Shown here piece by piece: positions 35,001-42,878 of a stretch of DNA of 64,000 nt. The stretch's first letter is position 1. Each line of letters opens with the position of its first letter. The position numbers and the translations under genes are program-made. Origin of the DNA: CAYPIE01 sp964410665 (GTDB taxonomy: Bacteria > Planctomycetota > Planctomycetia > Gemmatales > Gemmataceae); assembly GCA_964410665.1 (NCBI GenBank), contig CAYPIE010000022.1:1-64000 (forward strand), written 5' to 3'. The notes under the pieces were generated by a model, which had not been told where the DNA came from, ran no database searches, and saw nothing but the letters and a program-made list of their open reading frames with translations.

Positions 35001-35710
35001 GCCCAGCGGGCAGGCTTCATGTTGTCGCGCAGATAGTCGAAGCCGAACTCGCTGTTGGTGCCGTAGGTGATGTCACAATCGTAGGCGCGGCGACGTTCCG
35101 CTGACTCCATGTCCGATTGGATATAGCCCGCGGTGATGCCCAGAGCCTGATAGATCGGCAACATCCATTCGCAGTCACGCCGGGCCAGATAGTCATTGAC
35201 CGTAATGACGTGCACTCCTTCGCCGGTCAGGGCGTTGAGATACGCCGGTAGGGTCGCCACCAGGGTCTTGCCCTCGCCAGTGACCATCTCGGCGATATTT
35301 CCCCCGTGTAATACGATCCCCCCAATCATCTGCACGTCATAATGTCGCATCTTCTTGGCGCGGCGCCCGGCCTCACGACAAGCGGCAAACGCCTCAGGCA
35401 AAAGATCTTCCAGGGTCTCGCCTTCCTTGAGTCGAGCTCGGAACTTCGGGGTCAGTTCCTTCAGCTCAACATCGGAAAGCACCTGCATTTGCGGTTCATG
35501 TTGGTTGATACGATCGAGGATCGAGCCTGCGATGATGCGATAGGGCTGTTCGGGATGGCTGCTTCGCTCATAGCCAAATTTCCGAATTTCCCGCTCGTTG
35601 CTCGAACCGAACAGCCGACCCAGGAAGTTGACAAAACCTTCGGTGGCGGCGTTGAGCTTCTCGCCGATCTTTTCGAAAAAGCTGGTCTCTACCGCGGTTT
35701 CTGTCGCCAT
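32024..35710 (-). CDS. secA: Preprotein translocase ATPase SecA, enlarged
   Basis: The start at 35710 (MATETAVETSFFEKIGEKLN) is chosen over a longer frame. The 1,228-residue protein has DEAD-motor NBD1 with Walker A GEGKTLVATLPAYL near 140, IIDEVDNILIDEARTPLIISG near 260, preprotein crosslinking domain, and NBD2 with IGTTDVAKSE and TNMAGRGTDIILGGNPE. The RGRSGRQGDPGSS box, helical scaffold and a C-terminal zinc-binding tail (RNDPCPCGSGKKYKNCH) complete it. It drives Sec-dependent export. It is about 330 residues longer than typical SecA because of extra sequence around residues 800-1080, within the scaffold/wing region, as seen in other planctomycetes. Confidence 0.96.
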   Translation of the reverse strand: MATETAVETSFFEKIGEKLNAATEGFVNFLGRLFGSSNEREIRKFGYERSSHPEQPYRIIAGSILDRINQHEPQMQVLSDVELKELTPKFRARLKEGETLEDLLPEAFAACREAGRRAKKMRHYDVQMIGGIVLHGGNIAEMVTGEGKTLVATLPAYLNALTGEGVHVITVNDYLARRDCEWMLPIYQALGITAGYIQSDMESAERRRAYDCDITYGTNSEFGFDYLRDNMKPARWADENYPTYLQQCQRALNYAIIDEVDNILIDEARTPLIISGPAHRDTRRYEDANRIALQLTDLQRREPGKYFEVKEKEHTCHLTDDGIRKAEELAGVESFYTPGNMEWPHLIDNALKAHHLYQKDKKYMVMHHEGEKRIVIIDEFTGRPMFGRQWSDGLHQAIEAKHKNEGVQIKQETQTLATITLQNYFKLYKKLAGMTGTAMTEADEFWKIYKLNVVAIPTNKPLRRVNSADLIYRTEREKWDAVVDEVVRVNSEGRPILIGTTDVAKSEKLSDMLKRRGIKYELLNAKPENVAREAEIVAQAGRRGAVTIATNMAGRGTDIILGGNPETLAWAELKQKKDADGRPLYPTRLEVLEEVWKETVNRIEAREKMKAQGEEIKELGGLHIIGTERHESRRIDNQLRGRSGRQGDPGSSRFFVSLQDDLMRIFAGEWVANWLTRLGMQEGEPIESNLVTRQIQKAQKKVEEMHFDQRKNLLEYDEVMDHQRKQIYGTRQRILDGMNCKRYILEMIDEQLDEALNRYLDGEYGAATFAEYARNRVGEDFDASDFRGMTFEEADRFVKDKVIRMVETHIQEAMEENLNADEDPKDWKWQEMARVINTRYGLKLIDRELKKIGREALVDYLLEQCTLQVEQFDLSDGRPFLEDDWGLRSLSDWVRNKFTILLSPDELSGKDRSEIHQQLSNTVRMVYRERDILFPVLAAMSQYLADHTTTPNAVKYDREGLLNWAKERFPGQSVGTEDDTFRTLSRSQCRDLILQMSRGYYPEMDQEAIDDKVGDALSGTRHAEHEDALELGEWFKTATGIEVAPERLVGETAESITQTLWNEFDFKYRREMRSVERRLILDILDAAWKTHLLTMDHLRAGIGLMAYGQIDPKTEYKRQGMKEFEAMWESMQDRVSDAVFRVESIGGAEVLQDALWAGASASHAEAQSISSMRAQQSQQAQGTANTSEAKKPEPIRNLNKKVGRNDPCPCGSGKKYKNCHMGKEATRT

Positions 35711-35912
35711 CAGCCCAGGCCTCCAGGGGCGCATTATTTGCACAGATTTCCGTCCACGCCCGGTTGTCTCAGTCTAGAAATCGCTCTAAGCATGGTCAAT
35801 ACGGACCCCCAGCAGGGTTGTCCGCTATAAAGACTGGACAGCATACCAGCATGAGCTCGCCATCCAGACCCAGGCAGCCGCTGGCTTTCCCTTAGACTTC
35901 GGAAGAACTGCC

Positions 35913-37082
35913 GTGGCCGCGACCTACTGTCCCTATTGTAACAGCACCGTTCCGGTGCCGGAGCCGATGCCTGCCGATGGGCAGATGGACTGTCCACGCT
36001 GTGGTGAACGGTTTCCCATCGGCACGCTGGTGCCCGATCAACCCCCTGCACCCGAGCCCGAACCAGAACCGAGTTTTGCTCCGCAGAGCACAGGAGGAGC
36101 TTCAACCAGTGGCCTGCTCAAAGCCGGAGTCATTGTCCTGGGCTTAGGGCTGGTCGGGGTGATGGTGGGTTTGGTACTCCAGCACTCCGACTCCAGCGAT
36201 CCCGCGCAGCATCGTGAGCGTGTTGCCGCAAAGTTTGCCCCGGCCAAATGGCAGGGATTTCGTTATCTCCCGACGACAACCAATGCTGTGCTGGCCGTGC
36301 GACCCGCCCGTTTGGAGACCTTATTCGCTACACAGCCTGATGCAGAAGAGGACAACTGGGCCTCGCTTTTCACCCAGCGGTCCAACTTTCTGAATACGCT
36401 TACTGGCCGCGGCTTCAGTACCTACGACCAGGCTCTGTTGGGAGTGCAAGTTCGAGATGCCGCATTCCCCCAAGGATTCTTGGTGCTGACCGCTGAAGAA
36501 CCACTGAACCGTCAACTTATCCAGCAACAGGCCAAAACACCCTATCGTGCTGCGGATCGCCTGCTCTATCCGGTCGAGGCCAAGCCCGCGTCATTGGAGC
36601 TTCGGCTTTGGCTGCCCGACGATCCACATACCCTGGTGGCCTCACTCGAGGGGAGCGATTTTGCTGCACTGCCGAGCCAGGCCCGCGCGGAACCGGAGGT
36701 GCCGCCGTTGCTGCAGGATTTGATGGCCCAGATCCCTGAGGATTCGATCGTCTGGGCGGTGGCGGACACGACACGCTGGCAGACCAATCTGCTGTTGCGT
36801 GTGGGGTTAAGTGGTCTATTGCCCAAGCTAACGCCTGAGCAACTTGACACCATGGAGAGCCTGGTGTTGGCCGTGACCCCGGACCAACCGGTCACCCTGC
36901 AGGCCTGGCTGCAGCTGGAACCGTTCACGGCAGCCGAGCAACTACGTGCCTACCTGTCCGAGCGGTTCGCCGCCATCCCCGAGCCACGCCCAGTGGTCGG
37001 GGGCGCGGAAAACGAAGTGTATCTGCGTATCCCCGCCCAGCTGGACCAACTCAAGGCGGTCCTCGACCGTTTGCGTGACTAG
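35913..37082 (+). CDS. Zinc-ribbon membrane protein of unknown function
   Basis: The GTG-started frame gives 389 residues. The N-terminus (MAATYCPYCNSTVPVPEP ... DCPRCGERF) is a zinc ribbon with two CxxC pairs. A Pro/Glu-rich linker and one TM helix (about 70-92, LLKAGVIVLGLGLVGVMVGL) follow. The large C-terminal part (about 105-389) is extracytoplasmic, has two repeated segments with VLAVRPARLE- and VWAVADTTRW-like strands, and resembles uncharacterised planctomycete proteins. A cytoplasmic zinc ribbon on a membrane anchor suggests a sensing or scaffolding role (inference). It converges on the polyamine-type operon. Confidence 0.72.
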   Translation: MAATYCPYCNSTVPVPEPMPADGQMDCPRCGERFPIGTLVPDQPPAPEPEPEPSFAPQSTGGASTSGLLKAGVIVLGLGLVGVMVGLVLQHSDSSDPAQHRERVAAKFAPAKWQGFRYLPTTTNAVLAVRPARLETLFATQPDAEEDNWASLFTQRSNFLNTLTGRGFSTYDQALLGVQVRDAAFPQGFLVLTAEEPLNRQLIQQQAKTPYRAADRLLYPVEAKPASLELRLWLPDDPHTLVASLEGSDFAALPSQARAEPEVPPLLQDLMAQIPEDSIVWAVADTTRWQTNLLLRVGLSGLLPKLTPEQLDTMESLVLAVTPDQPVTLQAWLQLEPFTAAEQLRAYLSERFAAIPEPRPVVGGAENEVYLRIPAQLDQLKAVLDRLRD

Positions 37083-37209
37083 CTCAGGCAGCTTCAGGGG
37101 ATAGTCGTTTGCACAAGGCCCACCCATCGCACGCCCAGCAGGCTGGTGACCGACCACACCTGTCGCAGACTCCGAGCATGTCACCCGCCTGAAACTTTGG
37201 TGGAGTGTC

Positions 37210-38265
37210 TCAGTGCGATTGGGAATGGTGGGAGAATAGTTGCTTGCGTAAGGACGGATAATCACGGAAGCGCCAAATCAACCCATCGACATAATAGTGG
37301 TAAATCACGATCATGGTGAACGGCACAAACAGCCACATAGCCCAACCACGTTGCATCAGGCCAAGGACTTCGATGCTGCCCACGGCGATTCCATAAAGCA
37401 ATGCCAGTCCCAGCCAACGACCGACCAGACCACGTACTCTTGGGAACCGTTTGCGCTGATAGTGGATCATCCAACCCTGATACTGCACATCGTGATAAAC
37501 GGTTTCCAATGCTTCGGCGACCAAGAAAGGCGTCATGGTGGCAAAGAAGACAAAGTAATGGGTGCTCAACGCCGCGGTCATTAACAGGACTTTAGGGAGG
37601 TTGATCGGCTTGCCTTCGATGACCCGCCAAGTCTGCCGCAAACCAAACAGGATCAATAGTCCCAGAAACAACCACCACAATAGCGACCCCCAAGCCCCGG
37701 GCAGTGACGGGAAGTTCACCCGTAAGTCCCCATAGATTACAATCGGCTGCTGGACATCGCCATAGTCGTGAAAGAAACAGGCAAACATGCCGGTATAAAA
37801 GAGCAAAAAATCGAGCCGATTATCCAGCGGCTCAAGATCCTCGTTGAGCACTTTATACATTTTCACAAAGCCGGCATGCTGGCGAATGATATGCCAAGTG
37901 CCATAGATTGCGGCCACAACAATCAGCCAGGCTTCAAGTTTTAATGCCGTGATGATAAACCCAGCGGTAATGAAGCCGAGCAAACCCCAGGTATATAAGC
38001 CCCGACGCTGCTGAAACTCCTCCGCATCGAGATGCGTCCGCGCGAAGGTCTGAAAGATATGGGGATGGTCGAAGATCGCGGTAAAGACAAAGTAGGTGAT
38101 CAGGATGGCGTCGCCGCGCAGGACAAAGTCGAACCAATGGGCGATCGAGTAGAAGCCAAAGAAGAGAAAGGTCAGCAGGCAACTACCAATAAAAAAACAT
38201 ATATCAAATTGTGCTGATACAAGCCAGCGACAGCGAAAACCCCCGGCTGCGTCCTGGCGACTCAT
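37210..38265 (-). CDS. Uncharacterised multi-TM protein, last gene of the SpeD/DUF350 operon
   Basis: The 351-residue protein has roughly eight hydrophobic segments. Conserved-looking polar motifs near membrane borders are AIFDHPHIFQTFARTHLD near residue 62, YGTWHIIRQHAGFVKMY near 122 and MIVIYHYYVDGLIWRFRDYP near 315. The repeated His/Asp residues in these loops suggest metal binding or catalysis within the membrane, as in fatty-acid-hydroxylase-like or DUF-type enzymes, but I do not recognise the family. Its start overlaps the speD stop by 4 nt, so it is translationally coupled to speD and should work in the same process. Confidence 0.75.
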   Translation of the reverse strand: MSRQDAAGGFRCRWLVSAQFDICFFIGSCLLTFLFFGFYSIAHWFDFVLRGDAILITYFVFTAIFDHPHIFQTFARTHLDAEEFQQRRGLYTWGLLGFITAGFIITALKLEAWLIVVAAIYGTWHIIRQHAGFVKMYKVLNEDLEPLDNRLDFLLFYTGMFACFFHDYGDVQQPIVIYGDLRVNFPSLPGAWGSLLWWLFLGLLILFGLRQTWRVIEGKPINLPKVLLMTAALSTHYFVFFATMTPFLVAEALETVYHDVQYQGWMIHYQRKRFPRVRGLVGRWLGLALLYGIAVGSIEVLGLMQRGWAMWLFVPFTMIVIYHYYVDGLIWRFRDYPSLRKQLFSHHSQSH

Positions 38266-38612
38266 TCACTTACCTCGTTGCCACGTTCAACCACCGTGAT
38301 CGACTCCCGCGCGGGCTTGAGTTGTCCGCGAAACACCTCCAGAGCACGATAGGCATCGCCGCGGCCACAGGCGAAAATATCCAGAGCCAGATACGCATAT
38401 TCGGGGTAGGTATGGATGGCGATATGGGACTCGGCCAAGAGCAACACCGCCGTCATACCCCCGTTGGAAAAGTCATGCCGCACTGGCTCGCAAACTGCGG
38501 TCATCCCCCCCGCGGTGGCCGCTTGCTGCAATAGGTCCATCAGCCATGCCGCCGGTTGTAGCGAGGAACTCGGCAGACCCCAGAAGTCCACGACTAAATG
38601 AACACCCATCAT
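38262..38612 (-). CDS. speD: S-adenosylmethionine decarboxylase proenzyme
   Basis: The start at 38612 forms an ATGA overlap with the upstream gene; an in-frame GTG at 38621 is an alternative. The 116-residue product is a short bacterial AdoMetDC. LLAESHIAIHTYPEYAYL near residue 60 holds the Glu-Ser cleavage site whose Ser becomes the pyruvoyl group and the catalytic His. DIFACGRGDAYRALE with the active-site Cys follows. It makes decarboxylated SAM, the aminopropyl donor. Being in one operon with a membrane-bound spermidine-synthase-like protein, it probably supplies that partner specifically. Confidence 0.93.
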   Translation of the reverse strand: MMGVHLVVDFWGLPSSSLQPAAWLMDLLQQAATAGGMTAVCEPVRHDFSNGGMTAVLLLAESHIAIHTYPEYAYLALDIFACGRGDAYRALEVFRGQLKPARESITVVERGNEVSE

Positions 38613-40204
38613 TGCATCCACTGTCGCCAGCTATCCTGGTAGTACTGTAAAATCACCGGGCGGTCGAGCGTCGACACCGTCACCGGTACTTCTGCACAAT
38701 CCTTGCTCCAGACAAAACAGCCGGGGATCAGCGCATCGGTGAGATAACGTGTTTTGACAGTCAGCCGAATGTTTTCGACCGATCCCAGCGGTTGCTGCCC
38801 ACTCAGGATAAAGCCCCATTCCCCAAAAGTGGGCACGTGGGTGTGATACGGTGCGGTGTGCAAACCCACGGCCTTCAACGTGGCGTCAATACACCAAAAC
38901 GCTTCTCGGGCGGTATATGGTGAAGTCGCTTGGGTCACAAAGATCCCGTTGGCGACTAAGCGTCTGCGCATCAAACGATAAAACCGAGTCGTATACAGCT
39001 TGGCCAACAATTCATGATTGGGATCGGGCAAGTCGGCAATGATCACATCATATCGCTCCGTATCGTCCTGGAAAAAGCGAAAGGCATCTGCATGGACGAC
39101 ACGTACTCGTGGATCGGCGAAAGCATTTTGGTTGAGACGCACCAGGGGCGGATAATTGGCACCAAGCTCGGTCATCTTCGGATCAATATCCACCAGGGTA
39201 ATTCGCTGGACATCTGGATATTTCTCCAGCTCCCGTAAGCCGAGACCATCCCCCCCGCCCAGAATCAGCACCTCCCTACGCTGCGCAGCCAGATGCATCG
39301 CCGGATGTACCAGGGCTTCGTGGTAGCGGTATTCATCCAGCGAAGAGAATTGCAGATTCCCATCCAGATACAGCCGAAAATCGTCCCGCCAGCGAGTCAT
39401 AATAATCCGTTGAAACGGGGTTTGTGATACATAGATAATCTCATCTTCATAGAGCTGACTCTCTAGCAGACTGACCAGCTCAAAAGAACCAAGAAACCCG
39501 AGCAATAGCAGTAGACCAATCGTCAGAGCAATCAACAACAGTTGCCGCGGACGAGCGAGACGATCCGAGAAGATGCGAATGTTCCATACGGCTACCCCGA
39601 CATTGACCAACCCGATCAAGCAGGCCGTCCGCATCATCCCAAAGCTGGGTAGGAGCACGAGCGGGAACAACAGTGATCCGGCCAGCGCACCGATATAGTC
39701 GAACGACAACGCCTGCGCGATGGCCGCTCGCAGACTGCCATAATTGCGTAAAATCCGGGTGAGCAGAGGCAACTCGAGTCCGGTGAGCGAGCCGATCCCG
39801 ACCAACACACTTACCAGACTGATCCAGTAGAGAATCAGGCCACCAGTATAGGCCGTATACAGAAGAGCCACCGAAACACCCCCAAGGAGTCCAAGGCTGA
39901 TCTCGATCAGAATGAACGTCCCCAGGAGATTGTTGCGGATTTGTTGTGACAAGGCCGAGCCCAGTCCCATGGCGCCAATAAACACGCCAATGGCGATGGA
40001 GAACTGGGTCACGCTACTGCCCAGGTGGTATGAGGAAACCGTGGCGATCAGCAGCTCATAGATTAGTCCACACGCGGCGATAAAAAAGATCGTGGCCAAC
40101 AGGGTTCGAACCTGGGCCTGAGAAGCCGGGTCGACAGCCGCGAAGTCCGTCGGAGGTTGTGCGGACTCGGCCACCTCCACAATCGCACGACTCGAATCCG
40201 TCAC
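38609..40204 (-). CDS. Membrane-anchored spermidine-synthase-like aminopropyltransferase
   Basis: The 531-residue protein has an N-terminal membrane half with about seven TM segments (about 30-225). The cytoplasmic class I methyltransferase/spermidine-synthase fold follows: RIIMTRWRDDFRLYLDGNLQ with the family's beta-strand start, YHEALVHPAMHL, the SAM-type loop VLILGGGDGLGLRELEKYPD near 310, ITLVDIDP, and YDVIIADLPDPNH near 378, which carries the catalytic-type Asp. Soluble SpeE lacks the TM half. Presumably it aminopropylates a substrate at or in the membrane using decarboxylated SAM from the next gene, speD, which it overlaps by 4 nt. Confidence 0.9.
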   Translation of the reverse strand: MTDSSRAIVEVAESAQPPTDFAAVDPASQAQVRTLLATIFFIAACGLIYELLIATVSSYHLGSSVTQFSIAIGVFIGAMGLGSALSQQIRNNLLGTFILIEISLGLLGGVSVALLYTAYTGGLILYWISLVSVLVGIGSLTGLELPLLTRILRNYGSLRAAIAQALSFDYIGALAGSLLFPLVLLPSFGMMRTACLIGLVNVGVAVWNIRIFSDRLARPRQLLLIALTIGLLLLLGFLGSFELVSLLESQLYEDEIIYVSQTPFQRIIMTRWRDDFRLYLDGNLQFSSLDEYRYHEALVHPAMHLAAQRREVLILGGGDGLGLRELEKYPDVQRITLVDIDPKMTELGANYPPLVRLNQNAFADPRVRVVHADAFRFFQDDTERYDVIIADLPDPNHELLAKLYTTRFYRLMRRRLVANGIFVTQATSPYTAREAFWCIDATLKAVGLHTAPYHTHVPTFGEWGFILSGQQPLGSVENIRLTVKTRYLTDALIPGCFVWSKDCAEVPVTVSTLDRPVILQYYQDSWRQWMQ

Positions 40205-40554
40205 AGCACAGCCGCCGCCACAATGATACTTATCCCCAAGACCACCGCCCCGCTCAAGATGGCTGCGGCAATGTTCTGTTTTTGAATAATCTCGGCATCC
40301 AGTTGCCCGGGCGTGACCAGGTCAAACAGCTTGAAACCAAGCAGGGCTAGCACGATGCCAATCAGGCCGAAAACCAGTGTCGAGGTAATTGCCTCGACAA
40401 GCGTGCCCGGCCTCCAGACATCGTTGGGCGGTGCCACGGCGGGGTCATCGGCGGCAACCACTCGAGCGGTATTCACCAGCAACACAGGCAGCAAAACGAA
40501 CAACCAGCGGAAATACCGCAACATGACGACGCCCCAGCTCGTTTGAGAACTCAT
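40201..40554 (-). CDS. DUF350 family membrane protein
   Basis: The 117-residue protein has a signal-peptide-like N-terminal segment (about 12-34). Two TM helices are separated by a short loop: LVFGLIGIVLALLGFKLFDL, then LDAEIIQKQNIAAAILSGA leading into VVLGISIIVAAAVL. The LD(A/L)EI...KQN(I/V)A pattern is the DUF350 signature. Usual DUF350 proteins carry two copies of this unit; this is a single-unit version. The function is unknown. It is coupled by 4-nt overlaps to both neighbours. Confidence 0.85.
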   Translation of the reverse strand: MSSQTSWGVVMLRYFRWLFVLLPVLLVNTARVVAADDPAVAPPNDVWRPGTLVEAITSTLVFGLIGIVLALLGFKLFDLVTPGQLDAEIIQKQNIAAAILSGAVVLGISIIVAAAVL

Positions 40555-40733
40555 TTACCACCAAACAACCCGCGGTAGGCCGCACGGCTGTAGATGCTCC
40601 CGGCCCGTAAACTCTTCCCCTCGGCCTGGGCCTGGGCATCCGAGGGAACCCACCAACCGTATTTAGCAGCCATGCCAGTCATCACCGTAAGGAACACCAA
40701 GAGCCCGATGGACCACTTATATGGCGCCAACAT
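40551..40733 (-). CDS. Small single-TM protein of the operon
   Basis: I start at ATG 40733 (MLAPYKWSIGLLVFLTVMTG), 4 bp after the stop of the upstream DUF4178 gene; the frame also opens at 40760. The 60-residue product has one TM helix (about 7-25) and a short polar tail (YGWWVPSDAQAQ ... RGLFGGK). It is unrecognised. Its tight position, with a 4-nt overlap onto DUF350, argues it is a real component, perhaps an assembly or regulatory subunit. Confidence 0.65.
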   Translation of the reverse strand: MLAPYKWSIGLLVFLTVMTGMAAKYGWWVPSDAQAQAEGKSLRAGSIYSRAAYRGLFGGK

Positions 40734-40737
40734 ATAA

Positions 40738-41997
40738 TTACTCCTTCTCCTTGACAGCACGGGCTAGGTTCACCGTCATCGCGAGGAGGCCGAACACCAC
40801 GGCCAGGGTGGTGCAGGCAATACCGAGCAGCATCAGGTAACGCGGATAGAGCGCATGCGCATACAGACGATAACCGACCGACCCATACGATGCCTGGGGC
40901 CGATCTTTTTGGATATAAACGCGGACCCGATAGTTGCCCGGCTCGGTGATGCGAAAACTCGAGCGTGCTTGGAGATCCCATTCGTGCCACCGGCCATCCG
41001 AATCGACACCGACCTCGTCCCAGAACTCTTCGCCAAGCCCGACCAGTTCGTTGCCGTCTTCGCTAATCAACACGCCAATGATCCAAGCCGAGGTTTGTCG
41101 CATACTGGCCTGGAGTTCCAGGCGCAAGACGCGATCGCTTGGCCCTAGAGTAATCACTTGGGGAAAGTCATAGCCCTTGACGGGATCGACCCGGCTGATC
41201 GAAGTCGACCCCTTCGCCACCTCGGTACCACTGATCCGGGCTACGCCATAGCCGACGAAGGCTAAGATGGCTACCAAAACACAAGCCCCGGCAAACCACC
41301 CACGGGATCGTTGTCGGGTTTGCGCGGCATGATACCGGGCTAGGGCCTCTTGAAGGGCAAAGGCTTCAAGCACCTCTTGGTAGCTGAGGTGGTGACCTTG
41401 ATAGAATTCCACTTCATCGGGCTTCCATTCGACCACATAGAAACCATTCCCATAGACGGCCTCGATGTAGCTGTACTTGTCGCCAGCCTGGGCAGCATAG
41501 GTCAGTTCACCCTCAACTAAAAACAATGTGGCGGTGGTGGCATCTTGAGTGACCCGGGCAGACGACTCTTCGAGCCGAATGTGCGAGCCGACGGAAAGTC
41601 GGGTAGCCTCGAGCGGATCGAGTGGGTGGGTCGGCGTGAACGATCGGCTGGTTTTCCACAGCGTCTGTCCTTCGTCGACCTCGTATTCGAGAAAAAAGAC
41701 ATCGCCATCGGCGGCCACCATCTGGAACTCGTGCCAGTAGTAAGTGACTCCCTCTTCGCGCATACCGAAGACCATGCGGCCGATCAGCTCATAATCTTTG
41801 CCGAGAAACCGTCCTTTCATGCCCAGACGCAGCGGCGTCGGGTTGGGAAAGCGTCGTACCAGCTTGGCCTCTTCCTGCAAGGCCTGCGCGCGGGTCACGG
41901 TGTTGCGACATTGACGGCAAACCCCCTGGTCATCCTGCTGGTGGAGCTGGATCGCCCCGCCACACTGGCCGCATTGCACCACCCGCAGCTGCATCAA
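40738..41997 (-). CDS. DUF4178 protein with zinc ribbon and extracytoplasmic domain
   Basis: The 419-residue protein starts with a zinc ribbon (CGQCGG ... CRQC). A DUF4178 beta-rich domain follows (about 55-215), with GMKGRFLGKDYELIGRMVFG and YYWHEFQMVAADGDVFFLEY. There is a TM helix at about 232-252, an extracytoplasmic beta domain (about 258-385), and a second TM near the C-terminus (about 388-410). The DUF4178 part repeats the fold of the preceding gene product. Function unknown; the domain recurs in gene clusters with DUF350, AdoMetDC and spermidine-synthase-like genes. Confidence 0.85.
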   Translation of the reverse strand: MMQLRVVQCGQCGGAIQLHQQDDQGVCRQCRNTVTRAQALQEEAKLVRRFPNPTPLRLGMKGRFLGKDYELIGRMVFGMREEGVTYYWHEFQMVAADGDVFFLEYEVDEGQTLWKTSRSFTPTHPLDPLEATRLSVGSHIRLEESSARVTQDATTATLFLVEGELTYAAQAGDKYSYIEAVYGNGFYVVEWKPDEVEFYQGHHLSYQEVLEAFALQEALARYHAAQTRQRSRGWFAGACVLVAILAFVGYGVARISGTEVAKGSTSISRVDPVKGYDFPQVITLGPSDRVLRLELQASMRQTSAWIIGVLISEDGNELVGLGEEFWDEVGVDSDGRWHEWDLQARSSFRITEPGNYRVRVYIQKDRPQASYGSVGYRLYAHALYPRYLMLLGIACTTLAVVFGLLAMTVNLARAVKEKE

Positions 41998-42623
41998 GTT
42001 TCTCCATCCAGCAGGACCTGTTGACGTGGTAAGGACTCGCCCAGGGTGAATTCAATCCGGTCGTCGGTGTATTCAAGCGCCGCCAGTCTTCCCTGAAGAT
42101 TGCCATCGACAAACCGCACCGGTCGACCGACGTGCACACGGAAGTACAACTGCCCTTCGGCGCCGGCAATGCGTGCTTCGCAGCGTTCGGTGACAAACAT
42201 GGGGTCGCCATTGACGGAGATTCGGCTCCCTACGCGGACTTGGTCGTAGGCCAGGACAGCATCCGTCAAAGCTTCGGGTCGGGATAGGGTATATTGCCCC
42301 TCTTCCTCCTCGAGCCAGGCGATGCCCCCATCGGCCCATTCAAGGTACCACTCATCCCAGAAGCCATCCTCATCCTCGAAGCGAACCCGCCCAAGGATGT
42401 GAAAACGCTGCCCAGCAATCTGTCCGGTCTGTCCGATGCGAAACCGGGTGGGATAGTCCACCAGAGTCGCCTTTTGACCGGTGGGGTCGAGCTTGTGGTT
42501 GCGCACATCGAGGGTATTGCCACAATAGGGGCAAACAACCATTTTCACGAAGCGGTTGGCAATGGGTACAGCACCGCCACAACTGGGGCAGTTGAGGGCT
42601 TCGCTGGGCACAGACATGTGCAA
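41994..42623 (-). CDS. DUF4178 protein with N-terminal zinc ribbon (first gene of operon)
   Basis: The 209-residue soluble protein has two CxxC pairs (LNCPSCGGAVP and VVCPYCGNTLD) forming a zinc ribbon at residues about 11-40. One DUF4178 domain follows (about 60-205): IGQTGQIAGQRFHILGRVRF, DEWYLEWADGGIAWLEEEEG and a terminal sandwich of strands. It opens the seven-gene operon, ending in a 4-nt overlap with the second DUF4178 gene. Having no TM segment, it is probably the cytoplasmic partner of that membrane-bound paralogue. Confidence 0.87.
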   Translation of the reverse strand: MHMSVPSEALNCPSCGGAVPIANRFVKMVVCPYCGNTLDVRNHKLDPTGQKATLVDYPTRFRIGQTGQIAGQRFHILGRVRFEDEDGFWDEWYLEWADGGIAWLEEEEGQYTLSRPEALTDAVLAYDQVRVGSRISVNGDPMFVTERCEARIAGAEGQLYFRVHVGRPVRFVDGNLQGRLAALEYTDDRIEFTLGESLPRQQVLLDGET

Positions 42624-42878
42624 CTCCCCGAAGAGCCATCGATAAAGATGTTCAACGCTACCCCGCTGCCAGCACGGTGGTCAAGGGAGGCGGGGCAAGA
42701 AAGTGGGATTTCGGGCGGCAAACCGAGTAGAAAAAAAGTTTGAACTGATGTATCGATAAATCGTCCGCTTCTCCATAACATAGGCAATATATGTCAAAAA
42801 TAGAGGTTGTAGCGAGTAGGTGAGTATGGTGCTCGATGCGCGAAGGTATGGTCGCAGGGCCCTATGGAGCGAGCGAAC

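Noticed and set aside
33278..35104. 608-codon open frame antisense to secA
   Set aside because: secA on the other strand has every family motif; the antisense product is a Val/Leu/Gly-rich mirror of it with no recognisable domain. Long antisense frames are expected in GC-rich genes.
38609..40204. Ordinary soluble spermidine synthase
   Set aside because: About seven N-terminal TM segments and the operon setting set it apart from soluble SpeE, so I annotated it as a membrane-anchored relative.
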